The notes beneath the pieces were generated by a model. That model was not told the origin of the DNA. It worked only from the letters and a program-made list of their open reading frames with translations, and ran no database searches. Made by a program: the position numbers and the translations under genes. Of a stretch of 64,000 nt of DNA, positions 7,800 through 16,249 are shown piece after piece; positions within the stretch are counted from its first letter, which is position 1; each line of letters begins with the position of its first letter. Location of the stretch: contig NZ_JABBNC010000019.1 in the NCBI RefSeq assembly GCF_012933445.1, positions 99,838 through 163,837 of the forward strand, in the 5' to 3' direction. This DNA is from Actinoplanes sp. TBRC 11911. Lineage in GTDB: Bacteria; Actinomycetota; Actinomycetes; Mycobacteriales; Micromonosporaceae.

Positions 7800-8969
7800 A
7801 TGGATGCCGGACTGAAGCGCGAGCTGGAGCAGAAGGTCTATGCCGGTGAGCGGCTGACTCGCGAGGACGGTGAGGCGCTGTACGACAGCGATGACCTCGC
7901 CTGGCTCGGGCGCCTCGCGCACCACAAGCGCACCGAGATGAACGGTGATCGGGTGATGTTCAACGTCAACCGGCATCTGAATCTCACCAACGTCTGTTCG
8001 GCCAGCTGTGCATATTGCTCGTTCCAGCGCAAACCGGGCGAGAAGGATGCGTACACCATGCGCATCGACGAGGCCGTCGCCAAGGCCAAGGAGATGGAGG
8101 ACGAGCAGCTCACCGAGCTGCACATCGTCAACGGCCTGCACCCGTCGCTGCCCTGGCGGTATTACCCGAAGGTCCTGCGCGAGCTGAAGGCCGCGTTGCC
8201 GGACGTCAAGCTCAAGTGCTTCACGGCGACCGAGGTGCAGTGGTTCGAGAAGATCAGCGGGTTGCCCGCCGACGAGATCCTCGACGAGCTGATGGACGCC
8301 GGTCTCGAGTCGCTGACCGGCGGCGGTGCCGAGATCTTCGACTGGGAGGTCCGGCAGCACATCGTCGACCACAACACCCACTGGGAAGACTGGTCGCGCA
8401 TCCACCGGCTGGCCCACCAGAAGGGCATGAAGACACCGGCCACGATGCTGTACGGCCACATCGAGGAGCGGCGGCACCGGGTCGACCACGTCATGCGGCT
8501 GCGCGAGCTGCAGGACGAGACCGGTGGTTTCGCGGTGTTCATCCCGCTGCGGTACCAGCACGACTTCGTCGACTCGCAGGACGGCAAGGTCCGCAACCGG
8601 CTGCAGGAGCGCACCACGATGGCGGCGCCGGCCGAGTCGCTGAAGACGTTCGCCGTCTCCCGCCTGATGCTCGACAACGTGCCGCACGTCAAGTGCTTCT
8701 GGGTCATGCACGGCCTGTCGGTGGCCCAGCTCTCGCTGAACTTCGGCGCCGACGACCTGGACGGCTCGGTGGTGGAATACAAGATCACCCACGACGCCGA
8801 CTCGTACGGGACGCCCACCACCATGCATCGTGAGGACCTGCTCAACCTGATCTGGGACGCCGGTTTCCAGCCGGTCGAGCGCAACACGAAGTACGAGGTG
8901 GTCCGGGAATACCCGAAGCCGCAGGCCCAGGCCGACCGCCGGGCCGAGCCGCAGCAGGTCTGGGCATAA
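7800..8969 (+). CDS. mqnE: Aminofutalosine synthase MqnE (radical SAM)
   Basis: A 389-residue radical SAM enzyme. The iron-sulfur motif is CSASCAYC (Cys66, Cys70, Cys73), preceded by NRHLNLTNV, as in MqnE and the related MqnC/CofH enzymes. MqnE joins the 5'-deoxyadenosyl radical to 3-[(1-carboxyvinyl)oxy]benzoate to give 6-amino-6-deoxyfutalosine, the second step of the futalosine menaquinone route. TGGGAEIF and the ITHDADSYGTP ending support MqnE over MqnC. The ATG at 7800 has GGAGAGG upstream; an upstream in-frame GTG-type reading lacks a site. The pathway partners mqnA and mqnC lie 10 and 16 kb away on the same strand. Confidence 0.93.
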   Translation: MDAGLKRELEQKVYAGERLTREDGEALYDSDDLAWLGRLAHHKRTEMNGDRVMFNVNRHLNLTNVCSASCAYCSFQRKPGEKDAYTMRIDEAVAKAKEMEDEQLTELHIVNGLHPSLPWRYYPKVLRELKAALPDVKLKCFTATEVQWFEKISGLPADEILDELMDAGLESLTGGGAEIFDWEVRQHIVDHNTHWEDWSRIHRLAHQKGMKTPATMLYGHIEERRHRVDHVMRLRELQDETGGFAVFIPLRYQHDFVDSQDGKVRNRLQERTTMAAPAESLKTFAVSRLMLDNVPHVKCFWVMHGLSVAQLSLNFGADDLDGSVVEYKITHDADSYGTPTTMHREDLLNLIWDAGFQPVERNTKYEVVREYPKPQAQADRRAEPQQVWA

Positions 8970-9003
8970 GGGACGCGGTGCCTGGGCGTACTCTCGGACT
9001 GTC

Positions 9004-9438
9004 ATGACCGACACGAAGAGTGCGCGACGCCCGCGCCGCGACGCGAACGGACGCCTGGCCACCGTCGGCGATCTTCTCGGCACCGCCCTCGCCGGCCTGG
9101 TGGTGGGTGGCGTCGTGCTGCTCGTCTTCCAGGCCGTGCTGTCGCTCGTGCACATCTCGGACTTCGGGGACGCCAGCGGATGGATCGCGATCATCCTGCC
9201 GGTCTGGCTGTTCACTGAGGAGTTCCGGGCCGCGGGCTGGGGCGGGCACCGCATCATCGCCGCCGCCCTGGCCGCCGGCTTCGGGGTCGCGCTGGGACTG
9301 AGCGTCGCCGGTTTCGTGTCCGGCCAGTTCGGCTTCCCGTCGTTGTTCAGCGGCATGCTCGGCGCCGCCACCTGCACGATCGTCTACTGCCTGGTCTGGT
9401 TCTACGGCCTGCGGTGGCTCGGCCACCGGGCGGGCTAG
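9004..9438 (+). CDS. Small integral membrane protein of unknown function
   Basis: 144 residues with an Arg-rich cytoplasmic N-terminus (about 1-20) and four hydrophobic segments (about 28-50, 60-75, 83-105 and 118-137). I recognise no catalytic motif. It starts 34 bp after mqnE and is followed 13 bp later by another small membrane protein, so the three genes look like one operon. A link to menaquinone synthesis rests only on that position. Confidence 0.72.
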   Translation: MTDTKSARRPRRDANGRLATVGDLLGTALAGLVVGGVVLLVFQAVLSLVHISDFGDASGWIAIILPVWLFTEEFRAAGWGGHRIIAAALAAGFGVALGLSVAGFVSGQFGFPSLFSGMLGAATCTIVYCLVWFYGLRWLGHRAG

Positions 9439-9451
9439 GAGAGAAGAGAAG

Positions 9452-9931
9452 ATGAGTCCCGCCGTCAAGTACACGCTCGGCCGGCTCGGCCTGTTCGTCG
9501 TGCTGCTCCTGCTGATGATCATCGTGCCGATCCCGCTCAACATCTTCGTCAAGGCGATGCTGGCGCTGGTGATCTCCGCGGTGCTGTCGTACTTCCTGCT
9601 GGCCGACTGGCGCAACAAGATGGGCGAGCAACTGGCCGGTGCCGCTTCCCGCCGCACGGCGGAGAAGGAGCGCCTGCGCGCGGCCCTGGCCGGCGACGAG
9701 CAGGCGGCCGCGACCGGCGACCGGGCGGCCGACCCCGTCGCCGAGCCCGAGCTGGTCGAACGCGACGCGCTCGAGGTCGACGCGCTAGAGGTTGACGCGG
9801 ACAAAGCGGACGTCGAGCCCAAGGCGAAGGCCAATGCCGAGGCCGACGCCGAGGAACGCGACGCCGAGCCCGAGGCCGACAAGCAGGGTGCCGCTGTCGA
9901 CGCGGGCAAGCAGGGCGACGCAGGCAAGTAA
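9452..9931 (+). CDS. DUF4229-like small membrane protein with acidic tail
   Basis: 159 residues. Two adjacent membrane helices (about 8-30 and 33-50: RLGLFVVLLLLMIIVPIP and the ALVISAVLSYFLL helix) are followed by LADWRNKMGEQL and a long charged region. This matches the DUF4229 family, found in many actinobacteria. The last about 80 residues are low-complexity Ala/Asp/Glu/Lys. GGAGAGAAGAGAAG directly precedes the ATG. It is the third gene of the likely mqnE operon. Function is unknown; the family name comes from memory of the helix-LADWRNK pattern. Confidence 0.75.
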   Translation: MSPAVKYTLGRLGLFVVLLLLMIIVPIPLNIFVKAMLALVISAVLSYFLLADWRNKMGEQLAGAASRRTAEKERLRAALAGDEQAAATGDRAADPVAEPELVERDALEVDALEVDADKADVEPKAKANAEADAEERDAEPEADKQGAAVDAGKQGDAGK

Positions 9932-9948
9932 GGCGACGAACAACACGG

Positions 9949-9997
9949 ATTGCCGTGCGCCAATTGCCTGCGCGAATTGATTGCTCGGCGCGGCAAT
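9949..9997. other. AT-richer intergenic element with nested inverted repeats
   Basis: The 285-bp gap between 9931 and 10217 has clearly lower GC than its surroundings. ATTGCCGTGCGCC (9949-9961) pairs with GGCGCGGCAAT (9987-9997) apart from a two-base bulge, and inside it CAATT (9961-9965) pairs with AATTG (9975-9979). It could be the leader or body of a small RNA ending at the strong hairpin at 10189-10218. An overlapping frame (9950-10168) does not look like a protein. Confidence 0.3.
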
Positions 9998-10188
9998 AAA
10001 ATCTCGTGGAACTATATTTGTGGCGCTGATCCCACACGGGCCAAGACTACGTTCAACCATGGGCTGCTTACCGTCCACATGCGCAATAAGCTGGGCGGCA
10101 GCCGCCCGGGTAGTCACACGGGCGCCACTTTTGTGAAGGGAGACCCGTTGGAGACGACCACTATCTGATTTCGGCTGTGGTGGCCGAT

Positions 10189-10218
10189 GAGTGGCGGCGC
10201 GGATACGCGCCGCCACTC
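10189..10218. terminator. Strong bidirectional terminator hairpin
   Basis: A perfect 13-bp stem (GAGTGGCGGCGCG with CGCGCCGCCACTC) with a GATA loop, overlapping by two bases the stop codon of the minus-strand VOC gene. It can end transcription from both the mqnE side and the VOC gene. Confidence 0.8.
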
Positions 10219-10975
10219 ACCTTGAATGGCCCGCGAGAATCGCGAAATAACCGCCCTGCGGATCCTCCAGTACGGCGTATCGCCCGACCTGCAGGCTGGT
10301 CGGCGGCTGCAGGACGTGACCGCCCAGTTGCAGCGCCGTGCCGGCGGAGATGTCGCAGTCGTGGACCGCGAAATAGACCATCCAATGTGGGCTCATGTCG
10401 TCCGGCCACTCGTCGCCGATCATCGGCTGGATGCCGCAGACCGGTGTCTCGGCGACCTTCGCCACCACGTACGGCAGCCCGTCCATCGTGCTGTTGCGAA
10501 ATCCCCAGCCGAACACCGAGCCGTAGAACGCCATCGAACCCTGCAGGTCCCGCGTGTTCAGCTCGTTCCAGGTGAGCGCGCCCGGCACATCGAACACCGT
10601 GGCACCGCGCATCGTGCCCGGCTGCCACACGCTGAACGGCGCGCCCGTACGGTCCAGAAACGCGGCCATCCGGCCCTGGTCCGTCACGTCGAACGGTGGC
10701 ACCAGCACCTGACCGCCCGCGGCCACCACCCGGGCAGCCACGTCGTCCGCGTTGTCGGTGCCGATGTACGTGCTCCACGCCGTCGGCTGGCCCTCGCCGT
10801 AGAGCGGACCGGCCCCGGCGACCGGATTCCCGTTGAGCAGGAACGTCGTGTACCCGCCGTACTCGTCGCCGGAGATCTCCGCCGTCCAGCCGAACAGCGT
10901 GGTGTAGAAGCGCCGCGCGTCCTCGAGATCAGCGGTCCCGAGGTCCACCCACGTGGGCGCACCCGATGCGGTCAT
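10217..10975 (-). CDS. VOC (glyoxalase/bleomycin-resistance fold) protein, two domains
   Basis: 252 residues made of two vicinal-oxygen-chelate modules: about 6-120 (PTWVDLGTADLEDARRFYTT, SVWQPG end) and about 130-250 (ALTWNELNTRDLQGSMAFY, GGYFAIL end). Each begins with a W-x-(D/E)-L strand and an FY-x-x-x-FGW helix, the usual pattern of actinobacterial VOC proteins related to hydroxylases and antibiotic-resistance proteins. The substrate is unknown. It stands downstream of the ABC permease on the same strand with a 50-bp gap, so readthrough is possible. Confidence 0.85.
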   Translation of the reverse strand: MTASGAPTWVDLGTADLEDARRFYTTLFGWTAEISGDEYGGYTTFLLNGNPVAGAGPLYGEGQPTAWSTYIGTDNADDVAARVVAAGGQVLVPPFDVTDQGRMAAFLDRTGAPFSVWQPGTMRGATVFDVPGALTWNELNTRDLQGSMAFYGSVFGWGFRNSTMDGLPYVVAKVAETPVCGIQPMIGDEWPDDMSPHWMVYFAVHDCDISAGTALQLGGHVLQPPTSLQVGRYAVLEDPQGGYFAILAGHSR

Positions 10976-11025
10976 CGGCGCATCGTCGCACCGCGCGTCT
11001 TTGGACAGGCTTAAGTGTCGAAGTT

Positions 11026-11766
11026 CTAGCTGAAACGACGACCCTCATCGCGTCGATAGGCCCATGCCGCGACTGCCGCGAGCACGACGGTCCACGCGAT
11101 CAGCGAAGCCACCGAGCCGAGGCTCACGGGGTAGTCGCCGACGGCGGCCCACATCAGTCGCACCGCGCCGCCGGTGGGGAGGTAGGGCGCGAGATCCTCG
11201 ACGAATCCCGGGGCGCCGCCCGGCGCGGTCATCAGCCCGCCCGCGAAGGCCAGCGGGAAGAACAGCACCTGGGCGACCACGATCGCCGCCTTCGACGGGA
11301 GCGAATAGCCGATCGAGAGTCCCATCAGGATGAACGGCACCGCGATCAACGCGGTCACCCCGGCCGCGGCCAGGAATTCGAGTGGCGTCACCGTGGCGGC
11401 GGTCAGGAATGCCGCGATCAGCACCACCGGAAGCAGCGCGAACACCATCAGGCACAGGCCCGAAATGATGCGCCCGGCAAACCGCGGAAAAGCACCGACC
11501 GGCAGCGTACGCACGTACGGATCCCAGGGCTGCACGCGGTCTTCGGAGACTCCTATGCCGTACTGGAAAAGGTTTGTGCTCATCACCGCGAAGGTAATCA
11601 TCGAAGCGGTGGCGTAGGTGGCGCCCTGCGGATCGTCGCCGGCGAACGGGACCACGAATGCGAGCATCGACGCGGCCGGCCAGAACGAGCTGCCGATGAC
11701 GGCGATCGGAATGCGGAAGGTCTCGAGGATCTGGAACTTGGCGTGGGTCAGGGTGAGCGAGGTCAT
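11026..11766 (-). CDS. ABC-2 type transporter permease
   Basis: 246 residues starting at ATG 11766, whose ATGA overlaps the stop codon of the ATPase gene. About six hydrophobic helices are visible (about 20-40, 55-75, 100-125, 130-155, 160-185 and 215-240), including ALLPVVLIAAFLTAA and LFFPLAFAGGLMTAPGG, the ABC-2 membrane-domain pattern of drug or lipid exporters. It pairs with the ATPase at 11763-12650 and is the last gene of a four-gene unit with a winged-helix regulator and another membrane protein. Substrate unknown. Confidence 0.88.
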   Translation of the reverse strand: MTSLTLTHAKFQILETFRIPIAVIGSSFWPAASMLAFVVPFAGDDPQGATYATASMITFAVMSTNLFQYGIGVSEDRVQPWDPYVRTLPVGAFPRFAGRIISGLCLMVFALLPVVLIAAFLTAATVTPLEFLAAAGVTALIAVPFILMGLSIGYSLPSKAAIVVAQVLFFPLAFAGGLMTAPGGAPGFVEDLAPYLPTGGAVRLMWAAVGDYPVSLGSVASLIAWTVVLAAVAAWAYRRDEGRRFS

Positions 11767-12650
11767 CGGGCTGTCTCCATGGCCGGCGCTTCGGTGAGGG
11801 TGAGGAAGGCCTCCTCCAGCGAGGTGGGACGCACCTCCAGGTCGGTGAACGCGACGTCGTGCCGGACCAGGTCGCGGACGAGCTGGTCGGAGTCCGGTGT
11901 GATGAGGTGCAGCCGGTCGCCGTCCCGCTCGACGTTGATCACACCGTCCAGCTGAGGCAACGACGCGTCGGAGGTGAGACTGACCCGGCGGATGGCGACC
12001 AGGCCACGGATCGCCGGCACGGTGTCGTCGGCGAGCACCCGGCCGCCCCCGATCACCACCACCCGCTGGGCCAAGGCCTCGACCTCCTCCAGGTAGTGGC
12101 TGGTCAGCACCACCGTCCCGCCGTCGGTGTGGAACGACCGGATGCCCTCCCACAGGGACCGCCGCGCCTCGACGTCCAGTCCCGTGGTCGGCTCGTCCAG
12201 GAACACGATGCGCGGCTTGCCGAGGAACGCCAGCGCGACGGCCACTCGCCGTTTCTGCCCGCCGGAGAGTCCACCGGTCTGCCGGCGTACGAGATCGGTC
12301 AGGCCGAAGCGGTCCAGCAGCTCGTCTCGCGTCATCGGGTCGGCATAGTGCGCTCGTACGAAATCGACGACCTCACCGACGCGCAGCGAGGCGGGCAGAC
12401 CGGTTTCTTGTGGAGTTACCCCGAGTAATCGGCGCGAGGCCGGCAGGCGAGGATCGCCGCCGCACAGCTCGACCACCCCGGAGGTCGGTCTTCGGATGCC
12501 GATGAGCAGGTTGACCAGGGTGCTCTTGCCGGCGCCGTTCGGACCGAGCAGGCCGACCAGCTCACCGGCCGTGACGTCGAGCGAGACGCGGTCGAGGGCC
12601 AGGGTGTCGCCGTAGCGGCGGGTCACCTCGACCGTGCGGGCCAGGATCAT
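11763..12650 (-). CDS. ABC transporter ATPase, drug/lipid exporter (DrrA-like) type
   Basis: 295 residues. Walker A GPNGAGKS (about 36-43), Q-loop PQETGLP, ABC signature LSGGQKRR, Walker B IVFLDEPTTGLD, and switch His in LTSHYLEE. The about 75-residue C-terminal extension ending in SLEEAFLTLT is typical of ABC-2 exporter ATPases. It overlaps by four bases both the upstream regulator gene and the downstream permease gene, so the three are translationally coupled. Confidence 0.93.
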   Translation of the reverse strand: MILARTVEVTRRYGDTLALDRVSLDVTAGELVGLLGPNGAGKSTLVNLLIGIRRPTSGVVELCGGDPRLPASRRLLGVTPQETGLPASLRVGEVVDFVRAHYADPMTRDELLDRFGLTDLVRRQTGGLSGGQKRRVAVALAFLGKPRIVFLDEPTTGLDVEARRSLWEGIRSFHTDGGTVVLTSHYLEEVEALAQRVVVIGGGRVLADDTVPAIRGLVAIRRVSLTSDASLPQLDGVINVERDGDRLHLITPDSDQLVRDLVRHDVAFTDLEVRPTSLEEAFLTLTEAPAMETAR

Positions 12651-12973
12651 GACTCCTCCAAGGGGTTGAGCAGGGCACGAAGGGCGGCGGTGTACTCGTC
12701 GAAGGCGAGCCGGCCGCGGCGGGTGAGCCGGACCAGCGTGGTGGGGGTGCGGCCGTGATGGGTCTTGGTGACCTCGACGTAGCCGGCGTCCTCGAGCTTG
12801 CGCAGATGCACCGAGAGGTTGCCGGCGGTCATGCGAAGGGAGTCCTGCAGCCTCGGGAAGGTGACCCGGTCGTCCTCCCGCAGGACGGACAGGGCGGACA
12901 CCACGCGAAGCCTCGCTTGAGCGTGAATGACCGGGTCAAGCTCGGTGACCTGCGGGTCGATGCCGTCGCTCAT
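12647..12973 (-). CDS. Winged-helix transcriptional regulator of the ABC cluster
   Basis: 108 residues with a single winged helix: DPVIHAQARLRVVSALSVL, then LRMTAGNLSVHLRKLEDAGY and a wing TLVRLTRRGRLAFDEY. This is the MarR/PadR-like HTH_34 type often found next to ABC-2 transporters. The start ATG at 12973 overlaps the stop of the upstream membrane-protein gene by ATGA. Because it is encoded inside the operon, it most likely binds the inverted repeats at 13610-13649 in the operon promoter (inference). Confidence 0.85.
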   Translation of the reverse strand: MSDGIDPQVTELDPVIHAQARLRVVSALSVLREDDRVTFPRLQDSLRMTAGNLSVHLRKLEDAGYVEVTKTHHGRTPTTLVRLTRRGRLAFDEYTAALRALLNPLEES

Positions 12974-13602
12974 CGCAGCCGCAGCCAGCCGATGAGGCCG
13001 GTGAGCAGCAGGGCGCCGCCGCCGAGGACCGCGACGATCAACGAGTGCCAGCCCGGCCCGATCACGATGCCGACCAGGTTGATCACGCTGGTCCAGGCGC
13101 CCAGGTAGAACAGGTCGCGGTTGTTCCACAGTGCACCGCCGGCCATGTGCAGCGCGCCGGCCAGCGCCACCATGCCGCCCGCCCAGAGCAGGCTCGACCT
13201 CTCCTCCGGCAGGTCGTCGGCGAACAGGCTGAACAGTGTCACCATGCAGGCGAACGAGATCGCCCAGGTCAGGCCGTAATACAACCCCTGCCGTGAGGTC
13301 GGGCCGCTCAGGATGCGCGCGTGCCGGGTGCCCACCACGCCGGTCACGACGCCGGCCGCGATGATCAGGAGCAGCAACAGGTTGAGCGGCACGAAGCTCG
13401 GCAGGTCGACGGTGACGTGGCCGTTCGGCCCGTAGCGCAGGAACAGCGCGCCGAAGCCGATCAGCCAGGCGAAGCCCCACGGCCAGAGCATCAGCCGTGG
13501 GTCGGGGGTGATGTCGCGGACGAGATTTGCCCGCTCGCGCTGGATCAGAGCGAGCGACTCCGCCGGGTCGCCGAGGGGTAAGTCATCGTCGGTGAGTGCC
13601 AT
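12970..13602 (-). CDS. Multi-helix membrane protein, first gene of the ABC operon
   Basis: 210 residues from ATG 13602 (MALTDDDLPL); the frame continues to 13644 but that part runs through the operator repeats. An N-terminal cytoplasmic stretch (about 1-40, ESLALIQRERANLV) precedes about six hydrophobic helices, with GLYYGLTWAISFA and HMAGGALWNNRDLFYLGAW in the middle. Proteins of this type often sit next to a winged-helix regulator and may sense or gate it. I do not recognise a named family. Confidence 0.78.
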   Translation of the reverse strand: MALTDDDLPLGDPAESLALIQRERANLVRDITPDPRLMLWPWGFAWLIGFGALFLRYGPNGHVTVDLPSFVPLNLLLLLIIAAGVVTGVVGTRHARILSGPTSRQGLYYGLTWAISFACMVTLFSLFADDLPEERSSLLWAGGMVALAGALHMAGGALWNNRDLFYLGAWTSVINLVGIVIGPGWHSLIVAVLGGGALLLTGLIGWLRLR

Positions 13603-13609
13603 GCAAAGA

Positions 13610-13649
13610 ACTTTACGGCATAAAGTCAAAGAGGTTTGTGCCATAAAGT
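13610..13649. promoter_or_regulatory. Operator repeats in the ABC operon promoter
   Basis: ACTTTA-CGGCA-TAAAGT (13610-13626) is a perfect inverted repeat with a 5-bp centre. A second half-site, GCCATAAAGT (13640-13649), repeats the right arm 23 bp away, about two helical turns. Both lie in the 54 bp between the HelD-like gene stop and the ATG at 13602, where the promoter must be. They are notably AT-rich. The best candidate to bind is the regulator at 12647-12973. Confidence 0.6.
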
Positions 13650-13656
13650 TGACAGC

Positions 13657-15657
13657 TCATGCGATCGCGTCCGGCAGCGGTTTCGCGTGTACGACCGTGA
13701 GCCGCGAGACGGCGCGCGTCAGCACCACGTACAGCCGGTTCAAGCCGCGTGCCTCCGCCGCGACGATGTCGGCCGGCTCGTGCACCACCACGTGGTCGTA
13801 CTCCAAGCCCTTGACCAGCGTGGCCGGCACCACCGTGACGCGCGCGTCGGTGTCGATGTCGTCCGGCACCGCGTTGTCGATGCCGGCCGCCGCGAGATGC
13901 GCGCGCAGCCGGTCCACCGCGGTGTCCGCCGCGATCACCGCGACCGAGCCCTCGTGCCCGAGCGCCGCGGTGACCTCGACCAGCGTCTCGGCGTCCAGAT
14001 CGGACGGTTCGCCCACCTCGGTGATCACCAGGTCACCGTCGCGACGCAGCGAAACCGCCTCCGGTACATCCACCGCCAACGCCGGCAGCAGGCGATTGGC
14101 CAGAGCCAGCACGGCCTCCGGTACGCGGAAACCGACGGTCAGCGGCACGACGGCAGCGTCCGGCTTGCCCAGATGCGCGAGCGTGACCCGCCAATCCGAG
14201 GCGGCCCACGGCGCCGTGCCCTGCGCCAGGTCACCAAGCAGCGTGATCGAGCCGTGCTCGCTGCGCCGCGCGATGGCCCGCGCCTGCATCTGTGAGATGT
14301 CCTGCGCCTCGTCGACCACCACGTGCCCGAAGCTCGTCTCGCGCTGCAGCAGCCCGGTCGCCTCGTCGATCAGCACCAGGTCGGCGGCGCTGAACTTCGC
14401 CGCCTTGACCGTGCGCGGCGGCTTCGGCCAGCGGATCGCCTCGCGTTCGTCCTCGGTCAGGATCCCGTCCGCCGCGGACGGATCGACCAGCACGTCCACC
14501 ACCAGCGCCGTCGCCGTGACCGCGGGCCAGCACGTGTCGAGGAACGAGGTCACCGGCGCCACCTTGCTCATCCGGCGCAGCCAGGCATCGGTCGGCGAGT
14601 TGCCGGTGCGGTACTCGGACTGGCGTTGCAGCAGGCCGACCACCCGGGCGCGGACCCGCTCGCGGCCCACCTCGTACGGCAGGTTCTCGCGCCGGGCCTC
14701 GTCCACGATCCGGCGCAGCGGTTCCGGATCGATGCGCCACCGGTACGAGCCGTCCGACACCATGATCGGCTCGGTGGGCTTGACCAGCCGGTCCCAGAGC
14801 GCCTTGCGCAACACCTCGGCCATCCGCACGTCGTGCTTGACCAGGATGGCTTTCTCGTCGTCGGTGGCCCGGACCGGCACCCGGGCGATCAGCTCGTCGA
14901 CGGTGCTCTGCTGCACCTCGATCTCGCCGAGGGCGGGCAGCACCGCGGAGATGTAGGACAGGAAGGCCGTGTTCGGCCCGACGATCAGCACGCCGGACCG
15001 GCGCAGCCGCTCGCGGTGCAGATAGAGCAGGAAGGCCGCCCGGTGCAGGCCGACCGCGGTCTTACCGGTGCCGGGCGCGCCCTGCACGCAGATCGAGTCC
15101 TCCAGGTCGGCGCGGACCAGCTCGTCCTGCTCCGGCTGGATGGTGGCGACGATGTCCCGCATCGGGCCGACGCGCGGCCGCTCGATCTCGGCGGTCAGGA
15201 TCCGGCTCTTGGTGCCGAGCTCTTCGCCACGGTCCAGGTGCTCGTCCTCGAAGCTGGTCAGCTCACCCCGGACGAACCCGAACCGGCGGCGGGTGGCCAC
15301 GCCCTGCGGATCGCGCACGCTGGCCCGGTAGAAACTGCGGCTCAGCGGCGCCCGCCAGTCCAGCACCATGGGCTCGCCGGCGTCATCGGTGACGTGCCGG
15401 CGGCCCACGTGGTAGGCGCTTTCGTCGATGTCGAGCCGCCCGAAGAACAGCGGCGTCGTCGGGTCGTCGGCGAGCTCGGCCACCCGCTTGGACAGTTGCC
15501 GTCCGAGCGACTCGGCGGCGAACGAGTCGCCGGCCACCTCGGAGCCGGACGAGAAGAGAGCCTCGGCGCGGCCGCGCATCCGGGCGAGGGCGGCGCGGGA
15601 CTCGCTGAGGTGGTGGCGTTCGTCGGCCAGTTCGCGGTCGAGATCTGGTGCGGGCAC
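13657..15657 (-). CDS. HelD/HelR-like UvrD-type ATPase acting on RNA polymerase
   Basis: 666 residues starting at GTG 15657 (GAGGA seven bases upstream). An N-terminal coiled coil (about 1-60) is followed by DWRAPLSRSFYR, the hallmark of HelD proteins, then Walker A GAPGTGKT (about 193-200), VVDEAQDIS (motif II), GDLAQGTAPW, and C-terminal VKGLEYDHVVV and LYVVLTRA. HelD proteins bind RNA polymerase through their N-terminal arm and release stalled complexes. The actinobacterial HelR branch also displaces rifamycins. No rifamycin-associated inverted repeat is seen upstream, so the HelR role is unproven. It may share transcripts with the ABC operon downstream on the same strand. Confidence 0.87.
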   Translation of the reverse strand: MPAPDLDRELADERHHLSESRAALARMRGRAEALFSSGSEVAGDSFAAESLGRQLSKRVAELADDPTTPLFFGRLDIDESAYHVGRRHVTDDAGEPMVLDWRAPLSRSFYRASVRDPQGVATRRRFGFVRGELTSFEDEHLDRGEELGTKSRILTAEIERPRVGPMRDIVATIQPEQDELVRADLEDSICVQGAPGTGKTAVGLHRAAFLLYLHRERLRRSGVLIVGPNTAFLSYISAVLPALGEIEVQQSTVDELIARVPVRATDDEKAILVKHDVRMAEVLRKALWDRLVKPTEPIMVSDGSYRWRIDPEPLRRIVDEARRENLPYEVGRERVRARVVGLLQRQSEYRTGNSPTDAWLRRMSKVAPVTSFLDTCWPAVTATALVVDVLVDPSAADGILTEDEREAIRWPKPPRTVKAAKFSAADLVLIDEATGLLQRETSFGHVVVDEAQDISQMQARAIARRSEHGSITLLGDLAQGTAPWAASDWRVTLAHLGKPDAAVVPLTVGFRVPEAVLALANRLLPALAVDVPEAVSLRRDGDLVITEVGEPSDLDAETLVEVTAALGHEGSVAVIAADTAVDRLRAHLAAAGIDNAVPDDIDTDARVTVVPATLVKGLEYDHVVVHEPADIVAAEARGLNRLYVVLTRAVSRLTVVHAKPLPDAIA

Positions 15658-15835
15658 GGGTCATCCTCGCGGGCTCGAAACGGCTGCTCCGCGTTTCCGT
15701 CGGGCGCTGGGCGGCCCTCGGCGCGGGGACGTCCGCTGCGGTGCATGCTCACCACGGCCGTCAAGCGAGCCCTCCACGTTACGCCCCACCAGCCCCCCAC
15801 CCCACCGAATTACCACCTCTCGACACTCGAGCAAC

Positions 15836-15851
15836 TTAAGAATATTCTTAA
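15836..15851. promoter_or_regulatory. Perfect 16-bp palindrome, predicted toxin-antitoxin operator
   Basis: TTAAGAATATTCTTAA is a perfect palindrome of only A/T-rich sequence in a very GC-rich setting. It ends just before the GGAGG that serves the toxin ATG at 15866. This is where a type II antitoxin normally binds to repress its own operon; the XRE protein at 16236-16556 is the candidate. Confidence 0.75.
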
Positions 15852-15865
15852 CCTGGAGGTGGGTG

Positions 15866-16249
15866 ATGGAGTGGGAAATCTTGATGACCGAGCAGGTCGA
15901 AAAGTTCCTGGACGCGCTTTACGGCGCTGACCGCAGCACCCACAGTCTGGTAAACCAAGCCATACTCATTCTGGAACGAAACGGACCGGGCGAAGGCAGG
16001 CCGCTTGTTGACAGCATCACGGCCTCGCAGCTCTCCAACATGAAGGAGCTGCGACCACCCTCCGCCGGTCGGACCGAGGTACGGATTCTCTTCGTCTTCG
16101 ATCCGTGGCGATCCGCGGTGTTATTGGTCGCGGGCGACAAGTCGGGCCAATGGAACCGTTGGTACAGGCAGGCGATTCCAGAAGCCGAGGAGTTGTACGC
16201 GCTCTACTTGAAAGAGCGGCTGGGGGACGTGGCAGATGAGCGGGACTAA
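15866..16249 (+). CDS. HigB/RelE-superfamily toxin (phage Gp49-like)
   Basis: 127 residues from ATG 15866 with GGAGG six bases upstream. EQVEKFLDAL near the start, KELRPPSAGRTEVRILFVFDP, SAVLLVAGDKSGQW and WYRQAIPEAEELYALYL are the pattern of the DUF891/Gp49 branch of RelE-like toxins, which cut mRNA on the ribosome. It precedes and overlaps by 14 bp an XRE-type antitoxin gene. Toxin-first order is typical of HigBA modules. The palindrome at 15836-15851 lies at its promoter. Family assignment is from these motifs; toxicity is inferred. Confidence 0.88.
   Translation: MEWEILMTEQVEKFLDALYGADRSTHSLVNQAILILERNGPGEGRPLVDSITASQLSNMKELRPPSAGRTEVRILFVFDPWRSAVLLVAGDKSGQWNRWYRQAIPEAEELYALYLKERLGDVADERD

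Noticed and set aside
9950..10168. Small plus-strand frame in the 9932-10216 gap
   Set aside because: No ribosome site, no family pattern, and it runs through the inverted repeats; structure explains the region better.
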